Of a DNA stretch of 42,437 nt, positions 1 to 8,829 are shown piece by piece. A model generated the notes under the pieces. It saw only the letters and a list, made by a program, of their open reading frames with translations. It was not told the origin of the DNA and ran no database searches. Source of the stretch: Rhizobium sp. FKY42 (GTDB taxonomy: Bacteria; Pseudomonadota; Alphaproteobacteria; Rhizobiales; Rhizobiaceae); NCBI RefSeq assembly GCF_005222835.1, contig NZ_STGA01000026.1:1-42437 (forward strand), in the 5' to 3' direction. The position numbers and the translations under genes were made by a program. How positions within the stretch are numbered: the stretch's first letter is position 1; each line of letters begins with the position of its first letter.

Positions 1-287
1 ACGGACACCAGTTTTATCCGTCAACACTCGATTTCAAAATCATTCAAATAAAACAATAAGTGATTGATATCATGATGATTATTCTGAACGTGACTAGTTT
101 TTCATCGGGTAGTGGCCATTTCTTGCGCAAATTCCAACCGAATCTTGGCCGTCACAGCAACCGCGCTTCGGTGCTGCTCGTCTATCTCTTGGCGGCTTGT
201 TCTGGAGCTCTCTCACGTGCGATAGAAAGGCTCGACAAGACTTGTGAACCACGCGGCCTTTCCACGGCCGATATCGGGATAAAGATG
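1..287. other. Upstream region of purC, no gene recognised
   Basis: The first 287 bases hold no coding sequence I can support. The purC frame stays open back to position 60, but that extension resembles nothing in the PurC family and lies outside its conserved start. The first 60 bases are AT-rich and begin with a short inverted repeat (ACGGA at 1-5, TCCGT at 17-21), which may be the tail of an upstream terminator or part of a promoter. The stretch probably holds the purC promoter and leader; no convincing -35/-10 pair was found. Confidence 0.4.
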
Positions 288-1238
288 ATGAACGTATTGG
301 CCGATGTCGAATTACCTGAACTCCCAAATCACTATCGTGGAAAGGTCCGTGATAATTACGATTTGCCGGACGGGCGTCGGATTATCGTTGCCAGCGATCG
401 TTTGAGCGCGTTCGACCGTGCCTTGGCAGTCATACCGGACAAAGGTCGGGTCCTCACGCAAACCGCGCGGTTTTGGTTCGAGAACACGAAGGATATTTGC
501 CCGAACCATGTTCTCGATTACCCAGATCCCAATGTTGTTATCGGCAAGCGACTTAACATCCTGCCGGTAGAAGTCGTTGTTCGCGGTTACCTAGCCGGGA
601 CGACAGGGACGTCGCTGCTGACGCTGTACAAGCAGGGGAAACGCACGATGTATGGTCTTAACCTTCCAGATGGTATGCGTGACAACCAGGTTCTGCCACA
701 GCCTGTCATCACGCCGACGAGCAAGGCTTTCGATGGCGGACACGACGAACCGCTTTCCAGGAAAGAGATTGTGGAAGGCGGTTTGTTGACACAAGCACAG
801 TGGGATGTCGTCAGTGGATACGCTCTGGCACTGTTTGATCGCGGTCAGGCAATTGCAGCAAAGAACGGCCTGATTCTTGTTGATACGAAGTATGAGTTCG
901 GGGTCGACGAGTTCGGAACGATCATTTTGGCCGACGAAATCCACACGCCCGACAGCAGCCGCTACTGGATGGCGGATAGCTACCAAAGCCGTTTTGAGGC
1001 AGGTGAGAAGCCCGAGAGTTTCGACAAGGATTTCGTTCGCAACTGGGTCGCTGAGCGATGCGATCCTTATAAAGATGAAATCCCGGAAATCCCAAGGGAT
1101 CTTGTTGAAGCCACGTCGCGCGTCTACCGTGACGCCTACAACAAGATTACGGGCAAGGTCATCGATCCCATCTCTGCAGATGTCGATATCCATGAGCGCC
1201 TGCGATCAAACTTGGAGCCCTATTTTTCCAAAGGCTAA
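288..1238 (+). CDS. purC: Phosphoribosylaminoimidazole-succinocarboxamide synthase (SAICAR synthetase)
   Basis: PurC joins CAIR and aspartate with ATP to give SAICAR in cytosolic purine biosynthesis. From the ATG at 288 the product is 316 residues, the length of the long-form PurC. Visible family motifs are GKVRD at residues 18-22, SDRLSAFD at 36-43, VDTKYEFG, and [10 protein letters not shown] starting at residue 216. Two adjacent ATGs (285, 288) are possible starts; GGGA at 276-279 is better spaced for 288. The 34-base gap to the downstream tetR-type gene, on the same strand, suggests partial co-transcription with the efflux regulator. Rhizobiaceae often carry two purC copies and this one is not in a purSQL context, so it may be the second paralog; that is inference. 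Identity of the family is secure. Confidence 0.93.
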   Translation: MNVLADVELPELPNHYRGKVRDNYDLPDGRRIIVASDRLSAFDRALAVIPDKGRVLTQTARFWFENTKDICPNHVLDYPDPNVVIGKRLNILPVEVVVRGYLAGTTGTSLLTLYKQGKRTMYGLNLPDGMRDNQVLPQPVITPTSKAFDGGHDEPLSRKEIVEGGLLTQAQWDVVSGYALALFDRGQAIAAKNGLILVDTKYEFGVDEFGTIILADEIHTPDSSRYWMADSYQSRFEAGEKPESFDKDFVRNWVAERCDPYKDEIPEIPRDLVEATSRVYRDAYNKITGKVIDPISADVDIHERLRSNLEPYFSKG

Positions 1239-1272
1239 ACATCGAAAGAAAATCAAAGGCAGAAGCGGCCAC

Positions 1273-1875
1273 GTGCGTAGACCGAGACGAAAAGCTGAGG
1301 ACACGAGAGCTGAAATTCTGGATATGGCCGAGCGCGTGTTCACCGAACGCGGCATAGCTGGCTCTTCGATCGCGCACGTGGCACAGGCACTCGGTATGTC
1401 GCCTGCCAATGTCTTCAAACATTTTCACTCAAAGGTCGCGTTGGCAGATGCAATCTGCCAACGAAGCATAGAGAATATGGCAGCACAGTTGCAGGCTCTG
1501 AACGTGGAAGAACCTGCACCAGACCGGTTGCGCAGTGTCGCGCATCAGTTGATGGCTATGCATCTGGCAGCCTTCAAGACCGCACCTTACATGATTGAGA
1601 TGCTGCTCATCCTGTCCGAAACGGAAATGGCAAGCGGCGCGCGCTACGGCGAAATGATCGAAGGATTGTTCGCAGAACTCATACAGCATGGCGTCGATTC
1701 AGGCGTTTATCATTGTCGGAATATCTCTGCTCGTAGCCGAGCAGTCGCCGCAGCCTTCGTCACCACGCTCCACCCGATATTTCTCGTCCGCACACCCATG
1801 GATGAACTCCAAAGCCGCTGCGATGAAATTGTCGAACTTGTGAATATTGCACTGCAGAATCCGCTTGCTAAGTGA
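1273..1875 (+). CDS. ameR: TetR-family transcriptional regulator of the efflux operon (AmeR-like)
   Basis: A 200-residue TetR/AcrR-type protein. The N-terminal helix-turn-helix spans about residues 31-50 and runs into the conserved FKHFxSK element (48-54) typical of the family; the C-terminal helical ligand domain is variable. The start chosen is GTG 1273, which puts the basic RRPRRKAEDTR segment at the N-terminus as expected for a TetR protein. The longer open frame back to 877 overlaps purC and is out of character. The gene lies immediately upstream of, and co-directional with, an RND adaptor-pump-outer membrane operon, so it is inferred to repress it, as AmeR does for AmeABC in Agrobacterium. 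A perfect 7-bp inverted repeat begins in its stop codon and is a candidate operator. The ameR symbol rests on context. Confidence 0.82.
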   Translation: MRRPRRKAEDTRAEILDMAERVFTERGIAGSSIAHVAQALGMSPANVFKHFHSKVALADAICQRSIENMAAQLQALNVEEPAPDRLRSVAHQLMAMHLAAFKTAPYMIEMLLILSETEMASGARYGEMIEGLFAELIQHGVDSGVYHCRNISARSRAVAAAFVTTLHPIFLVRTPMDELQSRCDEIVELVNIALQNPLAK

Positions 1876-1896
1876 CGATTTGTGAATTACGTCACT
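1871..1896. promoter_or_regulatory. Inverted repeat, candidate TetR operator upstream of the RND operon
   Basis: Perfect arms AGTGACG (1871-1877) and CGTCACT (1890-1896) are separated by 12 bases. The left arm overlaps the stop codon of the tetR-type gene, and the element lies about 130 bases upstream of the adaptor start. Size and symmetry fit a TetR dimer site. Function is inferred. Confidence 0.5.
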
Positions 1897-1917
1897 TTCA
1901 ACGTCCTATGTTGAGTG
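1893..1917. promoter_or_regulatory. Second imperfect inverted repeat in the ameA promoter region
   Basis: TCAAC (1898-1902) and GTTGA (1910-1914) flank a 7-base spacer, and the symmetry extends outward to CAC/GTG with one bulge. It abuts the larger palindrome at 1871-1896. It may be a second operator half or an overlapping promoter element; the arms are short, so this is weak. Confidence 0.25.
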
Positions 1918-2027
1918 CACGGATCATGCGCCTTTGTGCGCGCAGTTCTCTTGCTTGGCGTCGAACTTGCTCCATTTGTAGGTCGCACTTAATTGCCGAT
2001 TGCCCCACGAAAACCGGATCCCGCCTC

Positions 2028-3242
2028 ATGAACATACGTCGTTACGTTCTTCCGCTCATGCTGTCACTCGCACTCGTGGGCTGCAGTGAGCAGGGAAATC
2101 AGAAGGCCGGAGCAAATCAGGCCGCTGGCGGCGGACAGCAGCGACCACCGTCAAAAGTGAGTGTGGTCACGATGAAGCAGGCTGAACAACCGGTAACACG
2201 AGTCCTTCCCGGCCGGGCCGTTGCTTTCCAGACCGCCGAAATTCGCCCGCGCGTCAACGGAATGATCGAGCAGATTAAATTCAAGGAAGGAAGCACGGTC
2301 AAGGCTGGCGACCTTCTTTATAAAATCGACGATGACACGTACGCCGCCTCGCTGGAGGAAGCAAAAGCCGCACTTGCTAAAGCCGAAGCAAGCGTCCCGA
2401 GTGCTCAAGCGAACCTCAATCGCTATGAACGCTTGGTCAACAGCGGCGCGACACAGATCGAATATGAGAATGCCCGCGTAACCCTCCTGCAGGCGCAGGC
2501 TGATGTTGCGCAGGCAAAAGCTGCGCTTCAGAGCGCCCAGATCAATCTGGGATTTACCGAGATCAAGGCACCCTTCGATGGCGTAACAACCATCTCGACT
2601 GTCAGTATCGGCAATATTGTAACCGCCAATCAGACGACAGCGCTGACGACATTGCGACGAATCGATCCAATCTACGTCGATTTGACCGACTCCAGTGCCA
2701 ATCTGCTTGAATTGCGCTCTGCAATTGCTGCTGGTCGTCTCAAGGGAAGCCCTACCGAGGCAGACATCACGCTGACCCTGGAAGACGGCACGAAGTATGA
2801 CAAGACCGGGAAACTCGACATGGCCGAAATGGCCGTCAGCGAGACGACTGGAACGTACCAGATCCGCGCTGTCTTCGATAATCCGACCAACCTCATCCTG
2901 CCGGGCACTTACCTTCGCGCAACGGTCATCGTCGGCTACGAGAATGGGTTTCTCATTCCTCAGCGAGCAGCAAGCCGTAACGCAAACGGCTCTCTGACTG
3001 CGAAATTTATCACGGCTGAGAACAAGGTCGAGACACGCACTTTCGATAACACCCAGCCGTCCGGCACGAACTGGCTGGTGACAAGCAATATCAAGGATGG
3101 CGACAAGCTGATCGTCGATGGCTTCCAATGGATCACGGAGGGTGCCGTGGTCGCACCGGTTGACGCCAAGCTCGATGAGAACGGCTTCGTAGTCGAGCAG
3201 GCCGCAGCTCAGCCTCCCACAGCCTCCCCGGCAAAACCTTAA
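2028..3242 (+). CDS. ameA: RND efflux periplasmic adaptor (membrane fusion lipoprotein), AmeA/AcrA-like
   Basis: A 404-residue membrane-fusion protein bridging the inner-membrane RND pump and the outer-membrane channel. The start at ATG 2028 exposes a lipoprotein signal peptide with lipobox L16-V17-G18-C19, so the mature protein is predicted to be lipid-anchored. Next come the adaptor hallmarks: a barrel-sandwich half (the VNGMIEQIKFKEGSTVKAGDLL region), an alpha-helical hairpin rich in Ala and Gln (roughly 115-170), the second lipoyl half (the INLGFTEIKAPFDG region) and the beta-barrel and membrane-proximal domains. The Shine-Dalgarno before 2028 is poor. The longer frame starting at 1872 would bury the signal peptide and is rejected. 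It lies 38 bases before the pump gene, in an operon. Substrate cannot be read from sequence; homologous systems export drugs or plant phenolics. Confidence 0.9.
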   Translation: MNIRRYVLPLMLSLALVGCSEQGNQKAGANQAAGGGQQRPPSKVSVVTMKQAEQPVTRVLPGRAVAFQTAEIRPRVNGMIEQIKFKEGSTVKAGDLLYKIDDDTYAASLEEAKAALAKAEASVPSAQANLNRYERLVNSGATQIEYENARVTLLQAQADVAQAKAALQSAQINLGFTEIKAPFDGVTTISTVSIGNIVTANQTTALTTLRRIDPIYVDLTDSSANLLELRSAIAAGRLKGSPTEADITLTLEDGTKYDKTGKLDMAEMAVSETTGTYQIRAVFDNPTNLILPGTYLRATVIVGYENGFLIPQRAASRNANGSLTAKFITAENKVETRTFDNTQPSGTNWLVTSNIKDGDKLIVDGFQWITEGAVVAPVDAKLDENGFVVEQAAAQPPTASPAKP

Positions 3243-3280
3243 GCTAGTCGGCACGAAAGTCAGGCGTCAAGGAATAACCA

Positions 3281-6200
3281 ATGGCCAAATTTTTCATTCG
3301 CCGACCGATCTTTGCTTGGGTCATTGCGATCATCATCATGCTTGGCGGTGGATTGGCGATCACGACGCTCTCCGTTGCACAATATCCGGAAATCGCTCCG
3401 ACCACGGTTCGCATCTCGGCAACCTACACCGGCGCCAGCGCGGAAACCGTTGAAAAGTCCGTAACGACGATCATTGAGGACGGCATGACCGGCCTGGAGG
3501 ATCTGACCTATATGACATCGTCGTCGAGCACCGGTTCTGCCACCGTCACCCTGACGTTCGGCAATACTATCGACCCCGATATTGCTCAGGTCCAGGTTCA
3601 GAACAAACTGCAATTGGTTCAGTCGCAACTGCCTGATGTCGTCCAGACGGCTGGCATCACGGTCACCCGGTCCACATCCAGCATCCTGCTCGTCGGCGCG
3701 CTTGTATCGACCGATTCGAAGCGGATGCCGGTGGAGCTTGGTGACATCTTCAGCACGCAGATCGAAGATCAGATCAAGCGACTCGAAGGCGTCGGTAGCA
3801 TTCAGGTGTTTGGCACCGGCTATGCGATGCGGATCTGGCTTGATCCATTCAAGCTGAACAAGTTTCAGTTGACCCCGACTGACGTTACTGCGGCTATCCA
3901 GGCACAGAATCAGCAGGTTTCGGTTGGATCGCTTGGTGGCCTGCCTGTCGTTAAGGGTCAGCAGATCAGCGTTACCGTGACAGCCCAAAGCCAGTTGCAG
4001 ACAGTGGACGACTTCAAATCAATCATCTTGAAGACGGAAACAGGCGGCGCGACAGTTCGACTGAGCGATGTAGCGCGCATTGAAATCGGTCAGGAAAGCT
4101 ATTCGACGAACTCCCGCTCCAACGGCAAGCCCGCAACCGGCTTTGCCGTAAACCTCGCGACCGGAGCGAATGCACTGGATACTGCCGCACGCGTCAAGTC
4201 CGCCTTGAGCAGTGTGGCATCTTCCCTGCCGGAGAACGTCATCATCACCTATCCGTATGATACGTCTCCATTCGTCCAACTCTCGATTGAGAAGGTTGTC
4301 CATACCCTTATCGAGGCCATCATTCTTGTCTTTGTGGTGCTTCTGATCTTCCTTCAAAACCTCCGCGCGACATTCATTCCAATGATTGCCGTGCCGGTGG
4401 TCTTGCTCGGAACCTTCGGGATCCTTGCGCTTGCGGGATACTCTATCAACACCTTGACGATGTTCGCCATGGTTCTGGCAATCGGCTTGCTCGTCGACGA
4501 CGCGATCGTCGTTGTCGAGAATGTCGAACGCATCATGACCGACGAAGGGCTGTCGCCTTTGGAAGCGACGGAAAAGTCGATGGGCGAGATCACCGGCGCG
4601 ATCGTCGGCATCGCACTTGTCCTGACAGCCGTGTTCATCCCCATGGCATTCTTCGGAGGCTCGACAGGCATCATCTACCGTCAGTTCTCCATCACCATCG
4701 TATCGGCGATGTTGCTATCGGCCTTGGTGGCTATCGTTCTGACACCTGCACTCTGCGCAACCATTCTCAAGCCGACAGGCCATGGCCCGAAACGCGGAAT
4801 TGCCGGATGGTTCAACCGCAACTTCGATCGGACGACCAACGGTTACACGTCGACCGTCGGCTACATGCTCAAACGCCCCCTGCGCGTGATGCTGATGTTC
4901 GCCATCATTATCGGTGGTTGCGGATGGTTGTTTACACGTCTGCCCAATTCATTCCTCCCGCAGGAAGACCAGGGCGTTCTGCTGACGATCATACAGCTTC
5001 CCAATGGCGCCACGCAGGCGCGGACGGAAGAGATCATCAAGAAGATCGAGACCTACTACCTGGACAAGGAGAAGGATGCCATTCAGGACGTCTTTGCGGT
5101 CTCTGGCTTCTCATTCACCGGCTCAGGGCAAAACTACGGCATCGTTTTCGCCAAACTGAAAGACTTCGACTTGCGCGAAGACCCCAAGCTGGCTGCATCG
5201 TCCGTCGTGCAGCGCGCAATGGGTTATTTCTTCACTCTGCGTGACGCGCAGGTCTTCCCTCTTCAGCCACCGGCGATTCCGGGTCTGGGAACATCAAGCG
5301 GCTTCTCCATGTATGTGGTCGATAGCGGCAAGACCGGCACGCAGGCGTTAACTGCTGCAACCAACCGGCTTATTCAGCAGGGCAACTCCAATCCGAACAT
5401 CTCCGCCCTTCGTTCGAACAATCCTCCGGCCGAAACGCAGCTGAAATTCCTGCTCGATCAGGAAAAGATGGGTGCCATGGGTCTGGATATCGCGACGGTC
5501 AACTCCATGCTTTCGGTGATTTTCGCTGGCAGGGATGTGAACGATTTCACGCTGAACAACGAGTTGAAACCCGTCTACGTCCAGGGCGACGCGCCGTATC
5601 GCATGCAAGCTGATTCGATCAACAGCTGGTATGCACGCAATACGCAGGGGGAAATGGTTCCATTCTCCGCCTTCATGAAGACCCAATGGGTCAGCGGCGC
5701 GCCTACCCTCAGCCGTTTCAACGGCGTCAGCGCAATCTCGCTGGATGGTTCGGCTGGTGCAGGCGTAAGTTCGGGCACGGCCATGGACACTATGGAACAG
5801 CTGACATCCCAGTTGGGTGGCGGCTACACTGTGGCGTGGCAAGGCATTTCCTATCAGGAACGCCTGTCGGGCTCGCAGGCGCCACTCTTGTACGCGCTCT
5901 CGGTTCTGATCGTCTTCCTGTGCTTGGCTGCTCTCTATGAAAGCTGGTCAATTCCGTTCTCTGTTATCATGGCCGTGCCTGTGGGCGTCTTGGGAGCCTT
6001 GGGAGCAGCTTTGCTCTTCGGTCAGTCCAATGACGTCTACTTCAAGGTCGGTTTGCTGACGACAATTGGCTTGGCAGCCAAGAACGCGATCCTGATCGTG
6101 GAATTCGCAAAGGATCGGCAGGCGGCAGGCGTGGGGATCATCGATGCGACCCTTGAAGCAGCTCGTCTGCGATTGAGGCCGATCATCATGACGTCCTTGG

Positions 6201-6382
6201 CCTTTATTCTGGGCGTTGTACCGCTCGCAATCGCGACCGGCGCAGGTTCGGCCGCTCAGAACTCGATCGGCATCGGGGTGCTGGGTGGTATGCTTTCTGC
6301 AACACTCCTCGGAATTTTCTTTGTACCATCGTTTTTTGTAGTGGTGCGAAAGCTCTCAGGCGGTAAAAAATCTCCGGGTTAA
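3281..6382 (+). CDS. ameB: RND multidrug efflux pump, HAE1 family (AmeB/AcrB-like)
   Basis: The inner-membrane proton-driven pump of the tripartite system, 1033 residues, the standard HAE1 length. The N-terminus (MAKFFIRRPIFAWV) is the classic AcrB-type TM1 entry. The proton-relay aspartates are present in TM4 as D406-D407, and the partner lysine in TM10 is K934 (GLAAKNAILIVEFAK). Two large periplasmic loops follow TM1 and TM7 as expected. The ribosome-binding site AAGGA lies just before ATG 3281. All three proton-relay residues are intact, so the pump should be functional. It is followed after 114 bases by the outer-membrane partner. Family assignment is secure; the ameB symbol is by resemblance and gene order. 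Confidence 0.94.
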   Translation: MAKFFIRRPIFAWVIAIIIMLGGGLAITTLSVAQYPEIAPTTVRISATYTGASAETVEKSVTTIIEDGMTGLEDLTYMTSSSSTGSATVTLTFGNTIDPDIAQVQVQNKLQLVQSQLPDVVQTAGITVTRSTSSILLVGALVSTDSKRMPVELGDIFSTQIEDQIKRLEGVGSIQVFGTGYAMRIWLDPFKLNKFQLTPTDVTAAIQAQNQQVSVGSLGGLPVVKGQQISVTVTAQSQLQTVDDFKSIILKTETGGATVRLSDVARIEIGQESYSTNSRSNGKPATGFAVNLATGANALDTAARVKSALSSVASSLPENVIITYPYDTSPFVQLSIEKVVHTLIEAIILVFVVLLIFLQNLRATFIPMIAVPVVLLGTFGILALAGYSINTLTMFAMVLAIGLLVDDAIVVVENVERIMTDEGLSPLEATEKSMGEITGAIVGIALVLTAVFIPMAFFGGSTGIIYRQFSITIVSAMLLSALVAIVLTPALCATILKPTGHGPKRGIAGWFNRNFDRTTNGYTSTVGYMLKRPLRVMLMFAIIIGGCGWLFTRLPNSFLPQEDQGVLLTIIQLPNGATQARTEEIIKKIETYYLDKEKDAIQDVFAVSGFSFTGSGQNYGIVFAKLKDFDLREDPKLAASSVVQRAMGYFFTLRDAQVFPLQPPAIPGLGTSSGFSMYVVDSGKTGTQALTAATNRLIQQGNSNPNISALRSNNPPAETQLKFLLDQEKMGAMGLDIATVNSMLSVIFAGRDVNDFTLNNELKPVYVQGDAPYRMQADSINSWYARNTQGEMVPFSAFMKTQWVSGAPTLSRFNGVSAISLDGSAGAGVSSGTAMDTMEQLTSQLGGGYTVAWQGISYQERLSGSQAPLLYALSVLIVFLCLAALYESWSIPFSVIMAVPVGVLGALGAALLFGQSNDVYFKVGLLTTIGLAAKNAILIVEFAKDRQAAGVGIIDATLEAARLRLRPIIMTSLAFILGVVPLAIATGAGSAAQNSIGIGVLGGMLSATLLGIFFVPSFFVVVRKLSGGKKSPG

Positions 6383-6496
6383 CCTTTGGCCGCCTTTCGT
6401 TAACAATTAAGGCTGACGGATGGCTGCTTCTCCGGTAACAGGACAGTAGCCGAAGGCCCGAGGCTTAAAAGTATTTCGTCAAACCAGGATGCTCAC

Positions 6497-7951
6497 ATGA
6501 CCTCCATTCGCGCAGCAGCCCCTCTTGTCATGCTCCTGCTGTCCAGCTGCGTCCTCGGACCAGATCACAAGGCTCCAGAGATCGCACTTCCCGCAAAGTT
6601 TAAGGAAGGAAGCGCAAGCAGCAACGGCAACATTGCCCAGGAAGCGTGGTGGACGGCATTCCGCGACCGCCGTCTTGATGGCTACATCCAGAAGGGTCTG
6701 GATCAGAATCTCTCTGTTCTTCAGGCGCTGGAGCGAATCACGCAGGCCGAGGCGAGTGTGACGGCAAACGCTGCCGGTGGTTTGCCGAACCTGACCTTCT
6801 CCGCGCAGGAACAGCGCAGCGGAACCAAGGGCTACAAGGGAACGCAGGTATCGTCACCACCGTCCACGGCAGTGGCTGTATCACTCGATGCCTCCTGGTT
6901 CATCGATCTCTTCGGTCGCTATCGGCGCGCAAAGGAAAGCGCCTTGGCGAGCCTTGATGCCGCCTATGCAAACGTCGATGTCGCCCGACTGTCGCTCCTG
7001 TCATCCGTTGCGGGTGCTTACATCGACGCACGCTACTATCAGCAGCGTATAGCGCTTGCACAGCAGGACGTTAAATCTCGCCGCGAAACGCTGGATCTCA
7101 CACAGCTTCAGCTTCAGGCTGGCGCCGCCTCGCGTCTGGATGTGGTTCAGGCAGAAGGCCTCGTCAACACGAGTATTGCGCAGATCCCCGGCTTCGAGAC
7201 CCAGTTCCGTCAAGCAGCCCATCGCATCGCCACCCTTCTCGGCATGCCTGCCTCGTCGCTGGTCGATGAATTGCAACGCAGTGGCGCACAGCCGGTGGCA
7301 CGCTTCAACATTCAGGCAGGGGTCCCGGCGGATCTCATTCGCAATCGTCCCGATATTCGGGCGGCCGAGCGTCAGCTTGCGGCGGCGACCGCCAATATCG
7401 GCGTTGCCGAATCACAGCTCTATCCGTCGATCAGCCTTGGCGGCTCCATCACGCCAGCCTACACGAAATTCGTGGGCGGCTCTGATGCCCACCGGATTTC
7501 CTGGTCCTTCGGTCCGACACTCAATCTGCCGATCTTCGATGGTGGTCAGTTGCGTGCGAACCTGAGCTCTGCCGAATCGCAAGCACGTGAAGCCTATCTT
7601 GCCTGGAAATCGACAGTCTTGACCGGTATCCAGGAAGTGGAGAATGCGCTCGCTGCCGTGCAGCGCGACGGTCGCACGGTCGCAGCGCTGCGCAATACCG
7701 TGAAATCCTACCAGGAAGCGCTTCAACTCGCGACCGCCAGCTACCGTGACGGTGCTTCCTCGCTGCTCGACGTTCTGGATGCTCAGCGTCAGGTGTCGAA
7801 TGCTCAGGCAAGCCTTGCGCAGGCCATCCAGCAGCAGGCACAGGACTATGTTGCACTCAACGTCGCGCTCGGAGGCGGTTACGCTTGGGGAACCAGCACA
7901 CAGAAGGGCCCAACGATCGTTGCAGCAGCCAAGGCTGCAAAGGCGCAGTAA
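6497..7951 (+). CDS. ameC: NodT-family outer-membrane efflux lipoprotein (AmeC/OprM-like)
   Basis: The TolC-like outer-membrane channel of the same efflux system, 484 residues. The N-terminal signal ends in a lipobox L15-S16-S17-C18. The opening CVLGPDHKAPE and the paired outer membrane efflux protein repeats (for example IRNRPDIRAAERQL in the second half) identify the NodT/OprM subgroup. The last about 30 residues form an Ala/Lys-rich tail. It sits 114 bases after the pump, long enough for an internal promoter, but all three genes share strand and are closed by one terminator at 7980-8013. Together adaptor, pump and channel form a complete envelope-spanning exporter. Confidence 0.9.
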   Translation: MTSIRAAAPLVMLLLSSCVLGPDHKAPEIALPAKFKEGSASSNGNIAQEAWWTAFRDRRLDGYIQKGLDQNLSVLQALERITQAEASVTANAAGGLPNLTFSAQEQRSGTKGYKGTQVSSPPSTAVAVSLDASWFIDLFGRYRRAKESALASLDAAYANVDVARLSLLSSVAGAYIDARYYQQRIALAQQDVKSRRETLDLTQLQLQAGAASRLDVVQAEGLVNTSIAQIPGFETQFRQAAHRIATLLGMPASSLVDELQRSGAQPVARFNIQAGVPADLIRNRPDIRAAERQLAAATANIGVAESQLYPSISLGGSITPAYTKFVGGSDAHRISWSFGPTLNLPIFDGGQLRANLSSAESQAREAYLAWKSTVLTGIQEVENALAAVQRDGRTVAALRNTVKSYQEALQLATASYRDGASSLLDVLDAQRQVSNAQASLAQAIQQQAQDYVALNVALGGGYAWGTSTQKGPTIVAAAKAAKAQ

Positions 7952-7979
7952 ACCGCGATTAAATACAGCAGGTAACTGC

Positions 7980-8013
7980 AAAGCCCCGGATCGAGTGATC
8001 GATTCGGGGCTTT
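7980..8013 (+). terminator. Intrinsic terminator of the efflux operon
   Basis: A stem of AAAGCCCCG (7980-7988) and CGGGGCTTT (8005-8013) encloses a 16-base loop and is followed by a T/C-rich run. It lies 28 bases after the ameC stop and faces the efp terminator from the other strand. Confidence 0.85.
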
Positions 8014-8026
8014 CTTCTATGACCAT

Positions 8027-8052
8027 AAAAAAAGCGGACCGAAGCCCGCTTT
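8027..8052 (-). terminator. Intrinsic terminator of efp
   Basis: Read on the minus strand: AAAGCGG, an 8-base stretch centred on TTCG, CCGCTTT, then a run of further T residues. It lies 27 bases after the efp stop and is back-to-back with the terminator of the convergent efflux operon. Confidence 0.85.
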
Positions 8053-8079
8053 CTAAAGATTGTTGACGTATAAGTATGA

Positions 8080-8649
8080 TCAATCCTTGGCGCGCTCGAC
8101 ATAGGAGTTGTCCTCGGTCGCGATGACCACTCGCGTGCCAGCGTCGATATGAGGCGGCACCAGGGTCCGAAGACCGTTGGACAAAATGGCAGGCTTGTAG
8201 GAAGAGGAAGCCGTCTGGCCCTTAACAACCGGCTCGGTCTCAACGATTTCCAGTGTCACATGGCGAGGAAGCTGCAGCGCCAGCGCAACGCCTTCATGCA
8301 TGGACAGGATACAGGTCATGCCTTCCTGGAGGTAGGCCTTCTGGTCGCCCATGGTCTCTTCGCTCACGACAACCTGATCATAGCTTTCGGGGTTCATGAA
8401 GTGGAAGCCTTCGCCATCCTCATAAAGGTACTGGAAGTTCACGTCTTCAACGAAAGCGCGCTCGACCTGCTCGGTCGTGCGCCAGCGCTCGGATACCTTC
8501 ACACCATCGACGATACGGCGCATGTCTACCTGAGTGACCGGCGTGCCCTTGCCGGGATGGAAATTCTGTGCCGTCAAAACGACGTAAAGCTTGCCGTCCA
8601 CATCGAGAACATTGCCCTTGCGGACGGAGGAGGCGATAATCTTGACCAT
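8080..8649 (-). CDS. efp: Translation elongation factor P
   Basis: EF-P, 189 residues, binds between the P and E sites of stalled ribosomes and stimulates peptide bonds at consecutive prolines. The conserved modification loop has lysine at exactly position 34 (FHPGKGTP, K34), the site that takes (R)-beta-lysine in EpmA/EpmB organisms. The N-terminal KOW-like domain, central OB domain and C-terminal OB domain follow in the usual order, ending with [16 protein letters not shown]. It is transcribed divergently from epmA-epmB, which supply its modification, with a 180-base shared promoter region. Its own terminator is clear. Both length and lysine support the call without reservation. Confidence 0.97.
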   Translation of the reverse strand: MVKIIASSVRKGNVLDVDGKLYVVLTAQNFHPGKGTPVTQVDMRRIVDGVKVSERWRTTEQVERAFVEDVNFQYLYEDGEGFHFMNPESYDQVVVSEETMGDQKAYLQEGMTCILSMHEGVALALQLPRHVTLEIVETEPVVKGQTASSSYKPAILSNGLRTLVPPHIDAGTRVVIATEDNSYVERAKD

Positions 8650-8829
8650 AGGGTTTCCTTATGACTGCCTTGGCTTGTCAGTGCGTGGAATGCGTCGTAG
8701 AGGACCAATCAGCCGACGGACCGTTTACGCGTGATCTTTCTTCAAGGCGCGCAACTACCTCAAATCCGCGGAAAGTGGAAGCCTTTGCATTCGAGGCGCA
8801 AGAAGAAAGCCGGAAAGGAAAGCTATCTC
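8650..8829. promoter_or_regulatory. Divergent promoter region between efp and epmA
   Basis: 180 bases between the two outward-facing starts must hold the promoters of both units. I cannot pick a reliable -35/-10 pair. A purine-rich AAAGGAAAG at about 8814-8822 is the probable ribosome-binding site for epmA at GTG 8830. Confidence 0.45.

Noticed and set aside
60..287. N-terminal extension of the purC frame to position 60
   Set aside because: It is not family-like, and the ATG at 288 gives the normal PurC length and start.
877..1272. Extension of the TetR frame into purC
   Set aside because: It overlaps a well-supported gene in another frame; GTG 1273 gives a normal TetR N-terminus.
2151..3254. 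367-codon open frame antisense to the efflux adaptor gene
   Set aside because: It is a shadow of the coding strand, with no recognisable domain and no ribosome-binding context.
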